Assembly: GCA_029777945.1 (NCBI GenBank)
Contig: JAKORG010000049.1
Coordinates: 19,381-83,380, forward strand
Direction of reading: 5' to 3'
Origin: Deltaproteobacteria bacterium
GTDB lineage: Bacteria; Desulfobacterota; Syntrophorhabdia; Syntrophorhabdales; Syntrophorhabdaceae
Length of the DNA: 64,000 nt
The number at the start of each line of letters is the position of its first letter. Within the stretch, counting starts at the first letter, position 1. Made by a program: the position numbers and the translations under genes. The notes under the pieces were generated by a model, which was not told the DNA's origin, searched no databases, and saw only the letters and a program-made list of their open reading frames with translations. This document shows positions 38,167 through 48,032 of this stretch, piece after piece.

Positions 38167-39012
38167 ATGAGCGAAAAGATAAAGACACTCCTTGAGGCAC
38201 TGCCTTATATAAAAAAATTTTTTGGTTCAACCTTTGTAATAAAATATGGCGGTGCTGCCATGGAAGAAGAATCTCTGAAAAAAGAATTTGCACGAGACGT
38301 AGCCCTTCTCAAATATGTAGGGATTAATCCCGTTATTGTTCACGGTGGTGGTCCAATGATAGGTAGATTATTAAAAGACCTCCAGATACCTACAAAATTT
38401 GTAGACGGATTGCGGGTCACTGACGAGAAGACCCTCGAGGTAGTGGAGATGGTATTGTCAGGGCTCATAAATAAAGAGATTGTTAAAAATATAAACGATA
38501 TGGGGGGTAGGGCTATAGGATTATCCGGAAAGGATGGAAGGCTTCTTATAGCCAAAAGGGTTGAAGATAAAGATATCGGGCTTGTAGGTGATATAGTAAA
38601 GGTAAATGTAGATATTATAAAAGATATAAATAAACATGGCTATATCCCTGTTATAGCCCCTCTTGCAGATGGTGCAGATGGATTTGCATATAATGTCAAC
38701 GCAGATACAGCTGCAGGAAGAATTGCAGAGGCATTACTTGCAGAAAAACTTATTCTCCTTACAGATGTGGACGGTGTGCTCGGAAATGACGGAAACCTTA
38801 TATCCATTCTAACCAAAGAAGAAGTTAACATACTTTTAGATAAAAAGACCATATCTGGTGGTATGATACCAAAAGTTACCTGCTGTTTGGATGCCCTTGC
38901 TGCAGGTGTTAAGGAAACCCATATTATCAACGGAAAGATTCCCCATGCAATACTTCTTGAGATCTTTACTGATTCAGGCATTGGCACAAAAATTTCCGGA
39001 GGAAGGCAATAA
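38167..39012 (+). CDS. argB: Acetylglutamate kinase
   Basis: This 281-residue enzyme phosphorylates N-acetylglutamate in arginine synthesis. It has the amino-acid kinase fold with VIKYGGAAM, VHGGGPMIGRLL, RVTDEKTLEVVEMVLSG and NADTAAGRIAEAL. The N-terminal helix (KIKTLLEALPYIKKFFG) is typical of arginine-sensitive hexameric forms. It is the first gene of argBDFG, sharing one base with argD. Confidence 0.97.
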   Translation: MSEKIKTLLEALPYIKKFFGSTFVIKYGGAAMEEESLKKEFARDVALLKYVGINPVIVHGGGPMIGRLLKDLQIPTKFVDGLRVTDEKTLEVVEMVLSGLINKEIVKNINDMGGRAIGLSGKDGRLLIAKRVEDKDIGLVGDIVKVNVDIIKDINKHGYIPVIAPLADGADGFAYNVNADTAAGRIAEALLAEKLILLTDVDGVLGNDGNLISILTKEEVNILLDKKTISGGMIPKVTCCLDALAAGVKETHIINGKIPHAILLEIFTDSGIGTKISGGRQ

Positions 39013-40208
39013 TGCAGGAAGAGCTCATAAAAAAGGGAATGCAATACATTGCAAATACTTATAATAGATTTCCCATTGCTGTAATAAAGGGAGAAGGCTG
39101 CTGGATATGGGATTTAAACAGCAGACGCTATCTTGATTTTTTATCTGGTATTGCAGTGTGCAATCTTGGTCATGCCCATAAGAATATAATAGAAGGCATA
39201 ACACAACAGGCACAGAGATTATTTCACATATCAAATCTTTTTTATATTGAACCACAGGTTAAGGCTGCAGAACTTTTGTGTAAATACTCATTTGGAGATA
39301 GAGTATTTTTCTGTAATAGCGGCGCAGAGGCAAACGAGGCTGCCATAAAACTTGCCAGACGTTATTCATGGAAAAAATACGGCGAGGGTAGGTTTGAAAT
39401 CATAGTTATGGAAAATTCTTTTCACGGTAGGACAATAGCAACTTTATCTGCCACAGGCCAGCCAAAATTCCACGAAGGGTTCCATCCCCTCCTTGAGGGT
39501 TTTAAATACTGTAAATTTAATGATATAGATGCGGTAAAAGAAAATATTAACAGAAAAACCTGTGCAATAATGCTTGAGCCCATACAATCAGAGGGTGGTG
39601 TCTATGTTGCAGACAAAGGATATATTAAAGAGTTGAGAGAGATTGCCTATGAAAATGATCTTCTTTTAATCTTCGATGAGATACAGACCGGTATGGGCAG
39701 AACAGGTAAATTTTTCTGTTATGAACACTTTGATGTGGAACCTGATATAATGACCCTTGCAAAGGCATTGGGAAATGGATTTCCTGTAGGTGCCATGGTT
39801 GCAAAGAAAGAAATAATGGATGCCTTCGTTCCAGGAACCCATGCCTCCACATTTGGCGGAAATCCCCTTGCCACAAGCGCAGTTGTGGCTACCATAAACA
39901 CAATAGTAGACGAGGGTATAATAAAACATTGCGAAAGTATGGGTAAATATTTAAGGGAAGGGCTTACAAGACTAAAAGAAAGGTTCTCTTTTATATTAGA
40001 TATAAGGGGCATGGGTCTAATTATAGGTATTGAGCTTGCTACCAGCGGCGATGAAATCTTAAAGGAATTTATAAATGAAGGTGTTATAGTAAACTGTACA
40101 AAAGGCAATATTTTGAGGTTGTTGCCGCCTTTGATTATTACAGAGGAAGAAATAGACATCTTTCTTGAGGTAGCAGAAAGGGTTTTTGAAAAGTTTAAAA
40201 AAAGATAA
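39012..40208 (+). CDS. argD: Acetylornithine aminotransferase
   Basis: This 398-residue PLP-dependent class III aminotransferase converts N-acetylglutamate semialdehyde to acetylornithine. It shows FLSGIAVCNLGHAH, FCNSGAEANEAAIKLAR, the DEIQTGMGRTG segment and the PLP lysine in LAKALGNGFPVGA. It is positioned between argB and argF, which makes ArgD more likely than another omega-aminotransferase. Confidence 0.95.
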   Translation: MQEELIKKGMQYIANTYNRFPIAVIKGEGCWIWDLNSRRYLDFLSGIAVCNLGHAHKNIIEGITQQAQRLFHISNLFYIEPQVKAAELLCKYSFGDRVFFCNSGAEANEAAIKLARRYSWKKYGEGRFEIIVMENSFHGRTIATLSATGQPKFHEGFHPLLEGFKYCKFNDIDAVKENINRKTCAIMLEPIQSEGGVYVADKGYIKELREIAYENDLLLIFDEIQTGMGRTGKFFCYEHFDVEPDIMTLAKALGNGFPVGAMVAKKEIMDAFVPGTHASTFGGNPLATSAVVATINTIVDEGIIKHCESMGKYLREGLTRLKERFSFILDIRGMGLIIGIELATSGDEILKEFINEGVIVNCTKGNILRLLPPLIITEEEIDIFLEVAERVFEKFKKR

Positions 40209-40224
40209 TTTTTAGGGAGAAAAG

Positions 40225-41151
40225 GTGAAAAGGGATTTTACGAAATTACTCGATATTAGTAAAGAAGAATGCCTTTATCTGATTGATAGGTCAAAAGAAC
40301 TAAAGGAATTAAAAAAGCAGGGTAGGGAATACAGACCTTTAAGAGACAGATACCTTGCCATGATATTTGAAAAGGCATCCACGAGAACGAGAATCTCCTT
40401 TGAAGTAGGGATAAGGGATTTAGGAGGAACACCAATCGTTTTAACCAAAGGGGATACTCAGATGGGGAGGGGAGAGCCTATTGAAGATATGGCAAGGGTG
40501 TTGAGCAAATATGTAGATGCAATAATGATAAGGACATATGGTCAGGATGTTGTAGAGAGACTTGCAAAGTGGTCAACTGTTCCTGTAATAAACGGCTTAA
40601 CCGATGAGTACCATCCCTGTCAGGTTTTATCAGATCTATTTACCATATGGGAAATAAAGAAAGATTTTAAAGATTTAAAAATTGTATATATCGGTGACGG
40701 CAATAATATGGCGAATTCATGGATAGAGGCGGCTATACTTTTGAATTTGAATTTTACTATAGCTACACCAGAAGGATATGAGCCTATTTCCCATCTTATG
40801 GAACGAGCCAAAAGAAATCATAATTTTCAATTTTTTAATGACCCTTTTGAAGCTGCTAAAGATGCAGATGTGATAAATACAGATGTATGGGTAAGTATGG
40901 GTCAGGAAGAGGAACAGGCCAAAAGGAAAAGGGTCTTTAAATCTTACAGGATAGATGAAAAACTATTAAATGTGGCAAAAAAAGATGTTATAGTCATGCA
41001 CTGTCTTCCTGCACACAGAGGTGAGGAGATAGAGGGGGATGTATTTGAAAGGTTTTCCCATGTTATTTTCACTCAGGCAGAAAACAGATTGCATGTCCAG
41101 AAGGCAATTCTTGAATGGTTGATGCTCGGTAGGGCCAATAGAACCATTTAA
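40225..41151 (+). CDS. argF: Ornithine carbamoyltransferase
   Basis: This 308-residue enzyme makes citrulline from ornithine and carbamoyl phosphate. The carbamoyl-phosphate loop [11 protein letters not shown] and the ornithine-site [11 protein letters not shown] are intact. The start is GTG at 40225 with AGGGAGAAAAG upstream. It is in the argBDFG operon, so it is the biosynthetic enzyme. Confidence 0.97.
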   Translation: MKRDFTKLLDISKEECLYLIDRSKELKELKKQGREYRPLRDRYLAMIFEKASTRTRISFEVGIRDLGGTPIVLTKGDTQMGRGEPIEDMARVLSKYVDAIMIRTYGQDVVERLAKWSTVPVINGLTDEYHPCQVLSDLFTIWEIKKDFKDLKIVYIGDGNNMANSWIEAAILLNLNFTIATPEGYEPISHLMERAKRNHNFQFFNDPFEAAKDADVINTDVWVSMGQEEEQAKRKRVFKSYRIDEKLLNVAKKDVIVMHCLPAHRGEEIEGDVFERFSHVIFTQAENRLHVQKAILEWLMLGRANRTI

Positions 41152-41179
41152 TTATTTGAAATTAACATGGAGGCATAAA

Positions 41180-42379
41180 ATGTCAGAGATTAAAAAAGTT
41201 GTTCTTGCCTATTCAGGCGGGCTGGATACATCAATCATAGTGAAATGGTTAAAGGAAAAATACGATTGTGAAGTAATAGCCTATGCCGCTGATGTCGGTC
41301 AGGAAGAGGAACTTAAAGGTTTAAAACAAAAGGCATTGAATACAGGGGCATCAAAGGTCTATATTGAAGATTTAAAAGAGGAATTTGCAAGGGATTTCAT
41401 TTTCTTTGCCATAAAGGCAAATGCCGTATATGAAGGTAGCTATTTAATGGGCACATCAATCGCAAGACCTCTTATTGCAAAAAGGCAAATCGAGATAGCA
41501 AGAATGGAAAAGGCCGATGCTGTATCTCATGGTGCAACAGGTAAGGGTAATGACCAGGTAAGGTTCGAATTAACATATTATGCCCTCGAGCCCAATATAA
41601 AGGTTATAGCACCATGGAGAGAATGGGAGTTTACATCGAGGGAAGAGTTAATTGATTATGCAAAAAAGCACAAAATACCTGTCCCGGTCACAAAGAAAAA
41701 ACCATATAGCATGGATAGAAATCTTATGCATATAAGTTATGAAGGTGGTATACTTGAAGATCCATGGAGAGAACCGGATGAGAAGATATTCTTAACCACT
41801 GTATCACCTGAAAAAGCACCTGACAAGCCTAAATATATTGAGATTGATTTTGTAGATGGAATACCTGTTAAGATAGATGGGAAAAAGATGACCCCATACA
41901 AGCTAATAGCCACTTTAAATAAAGTAGGTGGTGAGAACGGTATAGGCAGGGTAGACATTGTAGAAAACAGGTTTGTAGGTATGAAATCACGGGGTGTCTA
42001 TGAGACGCCTGGTTGCACAATACTCCACATTGCCCACAGGGCAATGGAATCTATAACTATGGATAGAGAGGTCATGCATTTGAGGGATGGCCTCATACCA
42101 AAAGTGTCGGAATTGATATATTATGGCTTCTGGTATTCTCCGGAAATGGAGGTAATCAAGGCATTTATAGATGAATCACAGAAAGGTGTTACAGGGACTG
42201 TTAGGTTAAAACTCTACAAAGGTAATTGTATAGTTGTTGGAAGAAAATCGGAAAACTCTCTTTACTCAAAGGATTTTGCCACATTCGATAGGGATTCTGT
42301 ATATAGACAGGCAGATGCAGGAGGATTTATAAGATTAAATGCATTGAGGCTCAGGATTAGGGCTATGTTAAATAAATAA
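41180..42379 (+). CDS. argG: Argininosuccinate synthase
   Basis: This 399-residue ATP pyrophosphatase condenses citrulline and aspartate. The PP-loop [10 protein letters not shown] is near the N terminus, and [15 protein letters not shown] and EGGILEDPW follow. The ATG at 41180 is chosen over a TTG at 41156 because GGAGG lies 6 bp upstream and the family opens with [15 protein letters not shown]. argH is not in the window. leuS follows after 17 bp. Confidence 0.97.
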   Translation: MSEIKKVVLAYSGGLDTSIIVKWLKEKYDCEVIAYAADVGQEEELKGLKQKALNTGASKVYIEDLKEEFARDFIFFAIKANAVYEGSYLMGTSIARPLIAKRQIEIARMEKADAVSHGATGKGNDQVRFELTYYALEPNIKVIAPWREWEFTSREELIDYAKKHKIPVPVTKKKPYSMDRNLMHISYEGGILEDPWREPDEKIFLTTVSPEKAPDKPKYIEIDFVDGIPVKIDGKKMTPYKLIATLNKVGGENGIGRVDIVENRFVGMKSRGVYETPGCTILHIAHRAMESITMDREVMHLRDGLIPKVSELIYYGFWYSPEMEVIKAFIDESQKGVTGTVRLKLYKGNCIVVGRKSENSLYSKDFATFDRDSVYRQADAGGFIRLNALRLRIRAMLNK

Positions 42380-42396
42380 TTTTCGGAGATGTGACG

Positions 42397-44874
42397 ATGA
42401 AGCAATACGAACACCATGCCATAGAAGAAAAAAGACAGGCTATATGGGAAAGGGACGACCTTTTCAGGGTAACAGAAATAAAAGGCAAAAAAAAGTATTA
42501 TCTCCTTGAGATGTTTCCTTATCCTTCAGGAAAGATACATATGGGTCATGTTAGAAATTATTCTATTGGAGATGTGATAGCAAGATATAAAAAGATGAGG
42601 GGTTATAATGTATTACATCCAATGGGCTGGGATGCCTTTGGCATGCCTGCTGAAAATGCCGCTATGGAAAGGGGTATTCACCCTGCAAAGTGGACATATG
42701 ATAATATTGATTATATGAAAAAACAGTTAAAGCGATTAGGGTTTAGCTATGACTGGGCAAGAGAGATTGCTACCTGTGATGTGGAATATTATAAATGGGA
42801 ACAGTGGTTCTTTCTTAAGATGTTTGAAAAGGGCCTTGTTTATAGAAAAAGTGCCCCTGTAAACTATTGCGTGCACTGCCAGACTGTTTTGGCAAATGAG
42901 CAGGTTGTAGACGGTAATTGTTGGAGATGCAATCAGGGGGTAATACAAAAAGAACTCACCCAGTGGTTTTTTGCAATAACAAAATATGCAGATGAGCTTT
43001 ACGAATACTGTGATAAGTTAACAGGATGGCCTGAACGTGTATTGAACATGCAAAAAAATTGGATTGGTAAGAGTTATGGAGTGGAAGTTGATTTTAGACT
43101 TGAAAATAGTGGAATTTTAACGATATTCACAACAAGACCTGATACATTATACGGCGTTACCTTCATGGCCCTTGCACCAGAGCATCCTTTAGCAATAACC
43201 CTTGCAGAAGGAACTGTATACGAAAAAAAGGTAAAGGCATTTGTTGAAAAGGCAAAGATGCAAGATAGAAGCTTCAGGGCAGAATTAAAAGGTAATAAAG
43301 AAGGGATATTCACAGGAAGATATGCTATAAATCCATTAAACAGGCATAAAATACCCATATATATAGGAAACTTTGTCCTTATGGAATACGGTACAGGGGC
43401 TATCATGTCTGTTCCTGCCCATGACCAGAGGGATTTCGAATTTGCCAAAGCATACGGGCTTCCCATAATAATCACCATTATGCCTAAAGATAGAACACTA
43501 AACCCAGATACATTGGAAGAAGCCTATGAAGGTGATGGATACCTTGTTAATTCTGGTGAATTTAACGGATTAAATAATAGAGAGGCCATAGGAAAGATTA
43601 TAGATTATCTCGAGGCAAAGGGTCTGGGAAGGAGAAAGATAAACTTCAGGTTAAGGGATTGGGGTATATCAAGGCAGAGATACTGGGGTGCACCCATTCC
43701 CATAATTTATTGTGATGATTGCGGTATCGTGCCTGTGCCATATGAAGACCTACCTGTTGTACTACCCCTTGACTTAGAGGTAAAAGTGGTAGGCAGGTCA
43801 CCGCTTTTAGATTGTGAAGAATTTATAAAAGTTAAATGCCCTAAGTGCGGTGGACCTGCAAAAAGGGAGACTGATACCATGGATACATTCGTTGAATCAT
43901 CATGGTACTTTTTAAAATATACATGTCCTAATTACAAAGAAGGACCCCTTGACAAAGACAGGGTAGATTATTGGATGCCTGTGGATCAATATATAGGTGG
44001 TGTTGAACATGCAGTGCTCCATCTTCTCTATTCGAGGTTTTTTAACAGGGTGTTAAATGAGTTGGGTTTTGTTGATGTAAGGGAACCCTTTAAAAATCTC
44101 TTAACGCAGGGAATGGTGATAAAAGATGGGGCAAAGATGAGTAAATCAAAGGGAAATGTTGTAGACCCTGATTATCTTATTGAAAAATACGGGGCAGATA
44201 CAACAAGACTTTGCTGTCTATTTGCAGCACCCCCTGAAAAAGATTTGGATTGGAGCGATAAGGGTGTAGAGGGATGCTATAGATTTCTACAAAGAATCTG
44301 GAGACTTGCAACAGAGAAACTTCACGATATTAAACACCTCGAATCAACATATACATTGGTAGATCATGGGGAAGATTGCCGATTATTGACGATAAAGCTT
44401 CATAAAACAATAAAAAAGGTTACAGAAGATATAGAAAGGTTTCATTTAAATACAGCTATAGCGAGTATCATGGAACTTGTAAATGCTGTATATAAATTTC
44501 AGGAAAAACCCAGGACAAATGAAAAAGAACTTGGTCTTTTAAAAGGCTCTATTGAGGTCATCTTAAAACTTCTTTTTCCATTTGTTCCTCACATTACAGA
44601 AGAATTGTGGGAAATCTTAGGAAACGACATGGCGCTACTCAGAGACAGATGGATCGATTATTATGAAGAATATACCATAGAAGATAAGGTAACTATAGCC
44701 GTTCAGGTAAACGGAAAGCTAAGAGATACCTTTGAAATAGAAAGGGATGAGCCTGAAGATAGTGTAAAGGAAAAGGCATGTAACTTAGAAAAGGTGAAAA
44801 AACACACAGAGGGAAAATCCATAAAAAAGGTTATAGTGATACCAAATAAACTTGTAAATATTGTGTGCGGGTAA
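42397..44874 (+). CDS. leuS: Leucyl-tRNA synthetase
   Basis: This 825-residue class Ia aminoacyl-tRNA synthetase has PSGKIHMGHVRNYSIGD (HIGH motif) and KMSKSKGNVVDPD (KMSKS). It has zinc-type cysteines around CVHCQTVLANEQV and CRWC-like CWRC, an editing domain (TTRPDTLYGVTF) and a C-terminal anticodon-binding domain. The ATG at 42397 is preferred to GTG 42391 because GGAG is 8 bp before it. It ends overlapping the LptE-like gene by 10 bp. Confidence 0.98.
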   Translation: MKQYEHHAIEEKRQAIWERDDLFRVTEIKGKKKYYLLEMFPYPSGKIHMGHVRNYSIGDVIARYKKMRGYNVLHPMGWDAFGMPAENAAMERGIHPAKWTYDNIDYMKKQLKRLGFSYDWAREIATCDVEYYKWEQWFFLKMFEKGLVYRKSAPVNYCVHCQTVLANEQVVDGNCWRCNQGVIQKELTQWFFAITKYADELYEYCDKLTGWPERVLNMQKNWIGKSYGVEVDFRLENSGILTIFTTRPDTLYGVTFMALAPEHPLAITLAEGTVYEKKVKAFVEKAKMQDRSFRAELKGNKEGIFTGRYAINPLNRHKIPIYIGNFVLMEYGTGAIMSVPAHDQRDFEFAKAYGLPIIITIMPKDRTLNPDTLEEAYEGDGYLVNSGEFNGLNNREAIGKIIDYLEAKGLGRRKINFRLRDWGISRQRYWGAPIPIIYCDDCGIVPVPYEDLPVVLPLDLEVKVVGRSPLLDCEEFIKVKCPKCGGPAKRETDTMDTFVESSWYFLKYTCPNYKEGPLDKDRVDYWMPVDQYIGGVEHAVLHLLYSRFFNRVLNELGFVDVREPFKNLLTQGMVIKDGAKMSKSKGNVVDPDYLIEKYGADTTRLCCLFAAPPEKDLDWSDKGVEGCYRFLQRIWRLATEKLHDIKHLESTYTLVDHGEDCRLLTIKLHKTIKKVTEDIERFHLNTAIASIMELVNAVYKFQEKPRTNEKELGLLKGSIEVILKLLFPFVPHITEELWEILGNDMALLRDRWIDYYEEYTIEDKVTIAVQVNGKLRDTFEIERDEPEDSVKEKACNLEKVKKHTEGKSIKKVIVIPNKLVNIVCG

Positions 44875-45392
44875 ACATATTGAAAATAAAAACACATCTT
44901 TATTTTTTCATCATAAGTGTCCTTTTTTTATCTATATGTTCCTGTGGTTATGAACTGGTAAGGGAAAGGGGTATATACGGCGGTGAAATAAAATCAGTGT
45001 ATGTCCCTGTTTTTAAAAATATGACATATGAACCCCACATCTCCCAGCACTTTACAGACTCTTTCACAAGGCACCTTTTATCAATTGGTATATTAGAGGT
45101 AAATAAAAGAGATGCTGAAACATATATTGAAGGTGTGTTGAAGTCCATAAAGATTGTGCCTTCTTCATTAGATAAAAACGGCGTTGTAATTGAAAAGTCT
45201 GTAACTATGGATGTTGATATAGCTCTGTATAAAAAAGATGGGAATTTGATAAAAAAATGGTCTTTATCTGATTCTCAGTCTTATAGGGTAGACAACCTTA
45301 ATTATGCAGAATACAATAAAAAAGAGGCAATATCAACCATTTCTGAAAGGATAGCAAGACGTTTTACTGCCTCTATTTTAACAGAGTATTAA
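44865..45392 (+). CDS. LptE-like LPS assembly lipoprotein
   Basis: This 175-residue lipoprotein has a signal peptide ending in a lipobox LSICSCGY. The mature protein is of the LptE (RlpB) type, beginning CGYELVRERG and containing KSVYVPVFKNMTYEPHISQ and FTDSFTRHLLS. LptE plugs LptD and helps insert LPS in the outer membrane. leuS-lptE adjacency is widespread, which supports the call. The start given is a GTG overlapping leuS. A TTG at 44880 (M-K-I-K) is an alternative start without overlap. Confidence 0.8.
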   Translation: MRVNILKIKTHLYFFIISVLFLSICSCGYELVRERGIYGGEIKSVYVPVFKNMTYEPHISQHFTDSFTRHLLSIGILEVNKRDAETYIEGVLKSIKIVPSSLDKNGVVIEKSVTMDVDIALYKKDGNLIKKWSLSDSQSYRVDNLNYAEYNKKEAISTISERIARRFTASILTEY

Positions 45393-45423
45393 GAAATCAG
45401 GTTTTTAATTAATCTTTTATCTT

Positions 45424-45702
45424 TTATGTAGTTTTTGCAATAAGAACCTCATTGGCCCTTTTTGTAAGCCTTGAGATCCTCCTTGAAGCAGTATTCTTAT
45501 GGATTACCCCTTTAGAGGCTGTTTTATTTATATATGATATGGCTGCCCTTAAATTTGCATCTATATTTTCTATCTCTTTATTTTCTATAGCACTTAGTGC
45601 CTTTTTTATATAAGTCTTCATAGTTGATTTAATGTGGGAATTTCTCAGGCGTCTTTTTTCTGCCTGTTTTGCCCTTTTTATCGCTGACTTATTCTTCTTC
45701 AA
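45424..45702 (-). CDS. rpsT: 30S ribosomal protein bS20
   Basis: This 92-residue basic protein shows the bS20 helical pattern KKNKSAIKRAKQAEKRRLRN and KGVIHKNTASRRISRLTKR. The start is TTG at 45702 with GGAGGG 7 bp upstream. An ATG two bases before is out of frame and stops at once. It is a single gene, convergent with the LptE-like gene across a 31-bp gap. Confidence 0.95.
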   Translation of the reverse strand: MKKNKSAIKRAKQAEKRRLRNSHIKSTMKTYIKKALSAIENKEIENIDANLRAAISYINKTASKGVIHKNTASRRISRLTKRANEVLIAKTT

Positions 45703-45767
45703 TCATTACCCTCCTAAAATATTTTAATTTTGTATCATTAAACACAATCAAAGTCAATTACAAAATT

Positions 45768-47057
45768 CTATTTGCCTCTTAATGCCTCCCAGCTTTTTAA
45801 TATCTGAAGTGCCATAGAGAGCTGGAAATCATTTTCATCTAAACTACCTTTATCATTTTCCTCTTTCTTTTTGATGTCTTTATTAATCTCGAGGTGTCTT
45901 TCTAAATCCCTTTCCTTTAACGATAAACCCTTTTCCTTCACTTTAACCATGTTATTATCTACTATTATATCAGGTGTTATGCCCTCTGCCTGTATTGAAC
46001 GACCTTTAGGGGTAAAATATTTTGCAGTTGTTAGCTTAACCGCTGAGCCATCACCTAAGGGCAAAATAGTCTGCACAGAACCTTTACCAAAAGTTTTTTG
46101 TCCTACTATAATTGCCCTTTTATGATCCTGAAGTGCACCTGCAACAATCTCAGAGGCACTGGCACTTCCTTCATTTACAAGTACTACGAGGGGACCTTCG
46201 TAGTCATTTTTTTTCTTTTCTGCATGAAAGCTCATCCTATCACCCTTATTTCTACCTTCAATGTAAACGATCAACCCTTCTTTTAAAAATTTGTCAGAAA
46301 CCTCAACTGCCTGTTCAAGAAGTCCACCGGGATCGTTTCTTAAGTCAAGAACCAATCCTTTTAGAGGCTTATCTTTGTTGCCCTTTAACAATTCATTAAA
46401 TGCATTATCAAGGTCTCGAGATGTTTTTTCCTGAAATTGGGTGATTCTTATATAACCAATTCCATTTTCTAAAAACCTATACTTTACGCTCTTTGTTATT
46501 ATAATATCCCTTACTATGGTAAAGTCTTTTGGAGTTGTGAATCCTTCCCGCATTATGGTAAGCACAACAGGTTTGCCTTTCTGGCCTCTTATCATCTTAA
46601 CCACATCTATAAGACTCATGTTCTTTGTAATCTTCCCGTCTATCTTTATAATATTATCACCTGATTTTAAACCTGCTTTATATGCTGGAGTATCCTCAAT
46701 AGGTGTTATAACCGTTGGAAAGCCGTCCTTTATGGTAATCTCTATGCCTATACCGCCGAACTCCCCTTTTGTCTCTGTTTGCATCTCTTTATACATATCC
46801 GGGGTAAGAAAGGAGGAGTGGGGGTCAAGGGATTCGAGCATACCCTTTATGGCCGAATAAATCAGGTCTTTATTTTTTACATCTTCTACATAGTTTCTTT
46901 TTACAATATCTATGACATCTGAGAAGGTTTTGAGGTATTCATATATTTCACCTGTTTCGGCAGGGGCAGTCTTTTTACCATATGCCCCTATTATAAATCC
47001 AAGGAGAAAAATGAAGATTAAGGTCATACTTAAAATAATCTTATATTTGTTTCTCAT
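45768..47057 (-). CDS. C-terminal processing protease, S41 family (CtpA-like)
   Basis: This 429-residue serine protease has an N-terminal membrane anchor (about residues 6-26) and is exported. A PDZ domain (about 105-175) follows, then the S41 catalytic domain with the serine in GSASASE (297-303) and the lysine in TFGKG (Lys325). Such proteases trim or degrade periplasmic proteins from the C terminus. The last ~60 residues (from the VKVKEKG region) are a charged extra tail. It is transcribed alone, divergent from the GYD gene. Confidence 0.93.
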   Translation of the reverse strand: MRNKYKIILSMTLIFIFLLGFIIGAYGKKTAPAETGEIYEYLKTFSDVIDIVKRNYVEDVKNKDLIYSAIKGMLESLDPHSSFLTPDMYKEMQTETKGEFGGIGIEITIKDGFPTVITPIEDTPAYKAGLKSGDNIIKIDGKITKNMSLIDVVKMIRGQKGKPVVLTIMREGFTTPKDFTIVRDIIITKSVKYRFLENGIGYIRITQFQEKTSRDLDNAFNELLKGNKDKPLKGLVLDLRNDPGGLLEQAVEVSDKFLKEGLIVYIEGRNKGDRMSFHAEKKKNDYEGPLVVLVNEGSASASEIVAGALQDHKRAIIVGQKTFGKGSVQTILPLGDGSAVKLTTAKYFTPKGRSIQAEGITPDIIVDNNMVKVKEKGLSLKERDLERHLEINKDIKKKEENDKGSLDENDFQLSMALQILKSWEALRGK

Positions 47058-47076
47058 TATGTTTCCTCCTCATTTG

Positions 47077-47143
47077 ATAATACACCAAGATGGTTCAACT
47101 TTCAATCAAAATTCTTGACAAGGACTTCCAATCAATATATGGT
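47077..47143. promoter_or_regulatory. Divergent promoter region between ctpA-type gene and GYD gene
   Basis: Plus strand: TTGACA (47115-47120), 17-bp spacer, TATGGT (47138-47143), toward the GYD gene, whose AAAGGGGG ribosome site follows at 47157-47164. Minus strand: TTGAAA (47105-47100), 17-bp spacer, TATTAT (47082-47077), toward the protease with a very short leader containing AGGAGG. Confidence 0.5.
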
Positions 47144-47169
47144 TTAAAAAAAATGTAAAGGGGGTTATT

Positions 47170-47454
47170 ATGCCTTTGTATGTTATGTTCAGTAAACTTA
47201 CAAATGAGGGTAGGGCAACGATAAAGAGGCATCCTGATAGGATAAAAGAGGTAAACGATGAGATAGAGGCAATGGGTGCAAAAATAATTACTCAGTATGC
47301 CACATTAGGTCCTTATGATTTTGTCAATATATTAGAAGCGCCTGACAATGATACTATAATCAGAGTGTCCTTTGAAATAGGTTCGCGGGGAAGTGTTAAA
47401 CTAATAACATACCCCGCTATTCCTATCTTTGAATTTATTGAAAAGATGGGTTGA
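47170..47454 (+). CDS. GYD domain protein
   Basis: This 94-residue single-domain protein of the GYD family (dimeric alpha/beta-barrel type) has the family pattern MPLYVMFSKLTNEG at the start and TLGPYDFVNILEAPD in the middle (GPYD for GyD). The function of the family is unknown. It has its own good promoter and ribosome site and a terminator inside its last codons. It is convergent with the last gene of the nicotinate-type operon, so it is not part of that operon. Confidence 0.88.
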   Translation: MPLYVMFSKLTNEGRATIKRHPDRIKEVNDEIEAMGAKIITQYATLGPYDFVNILEAPDNDTIIRVSFEIGSRGSVKLITYPAIPIFEFIEKMG

Positions 47455-47481
47455 AATTATCTCAACCCATCTTCTTTTTTT
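47443..47481. terminator. Interlocked bidirectional terminator between GYD gene and PF06684 gene
   Basis: A perfect 12-bp stem (arms 47443-47454 and 47462-47473, loop of 7) is followed by a T run on the plus strand and a TTTTC stretch on the minus strand. Both convergent genes place their last codons and stop codons inside it, so one palindrome ends both transcription units. Confidence 0.85.
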
Positions 47482-48032
47482 GCCTCTTCCTTTTTAAGCC
47501 CACCAACCCTTGGATGTGGTCTTCCACCATCTGTTACTGCTATTGCAACAAGTATTTCATCTGCCTTCGGTGCATCATTTACAGAAATAGTCATAGCATC
47601 AAAATGAGACCGAACAAAGGCTGCATCTTTATAGTGCAATGGTATATCTAATTCATCTCCCATTCTACCAATCTTTTTAACTGATGGTATTATCGCCTTT
47701 CCGCCACCAACTATATTTCTCAATGGGGTTCCGAGTTTTGGATGTAATATTGCTGCTGCATGCTCTAATTCTCCTTTTTCACCAACAATTGCTGCCTTAC
47801 CATAACTTTCTACTTGTCTATCTTTGCCCATGGCTTCTACTGCCCTTTCACCGAGAATTTTACCGAGTTCTTCACCAATATCAATTAAAAGGTCAAGCTT
47901 TTCTTCGTATCTATTTGCAAAAGGGTTTTTAATAACAGCCACTGCAGCAACTTTTCTTATAGGCCTTTCAGTCCTTTTTTCTCCATCAATATAGATGTCT
48001 TCTGTTATTGTGACTAACTTTCTAATTTCCAT
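47457..48032 (-). CDS. PF06684 (amino acid synthesis, DUF1185) family protein
   Basis: This 191-residue protein has the PF06684 pattern: an opening RKLVTITEDIYIDG, AAVAVIKNPFANRY, GKAAIVGEKGELEHAAAILHPKLG and a C-terminal VAIAVTDGGRPHPRVGG. A structure from the family shows a chorismate-mutase-like fold. The family name is a guess about amino-acid metabolism and no reaction is known. It is the last gene of the nicotinate-type operon and overlaps UPF0280 by 11 bp, which makes a role in heterocycle breakdown more likely than amino-acid synthesis. Possible jobs include handling an unstable intermediate or a ring-related hydrolysis. Confidence 0.8.
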   Translation of the reverse strand: MEIRKLVTITEDIYIDGEKRTERPIRKVAAVAVIKNPFANRYEEKLDLLIDIGEELGKILGERAVEAMGKDRQVESYGKAAIVGEKGELEHAAAILHPKLGTPLRNIVGGGKAIIPSVKKIGRMGDELDIPLHYKDAAFVRSHFDAMTISVNDAPKADEILVAIAVTDGGRPHPRVGGLKKEEAKKEDGLR

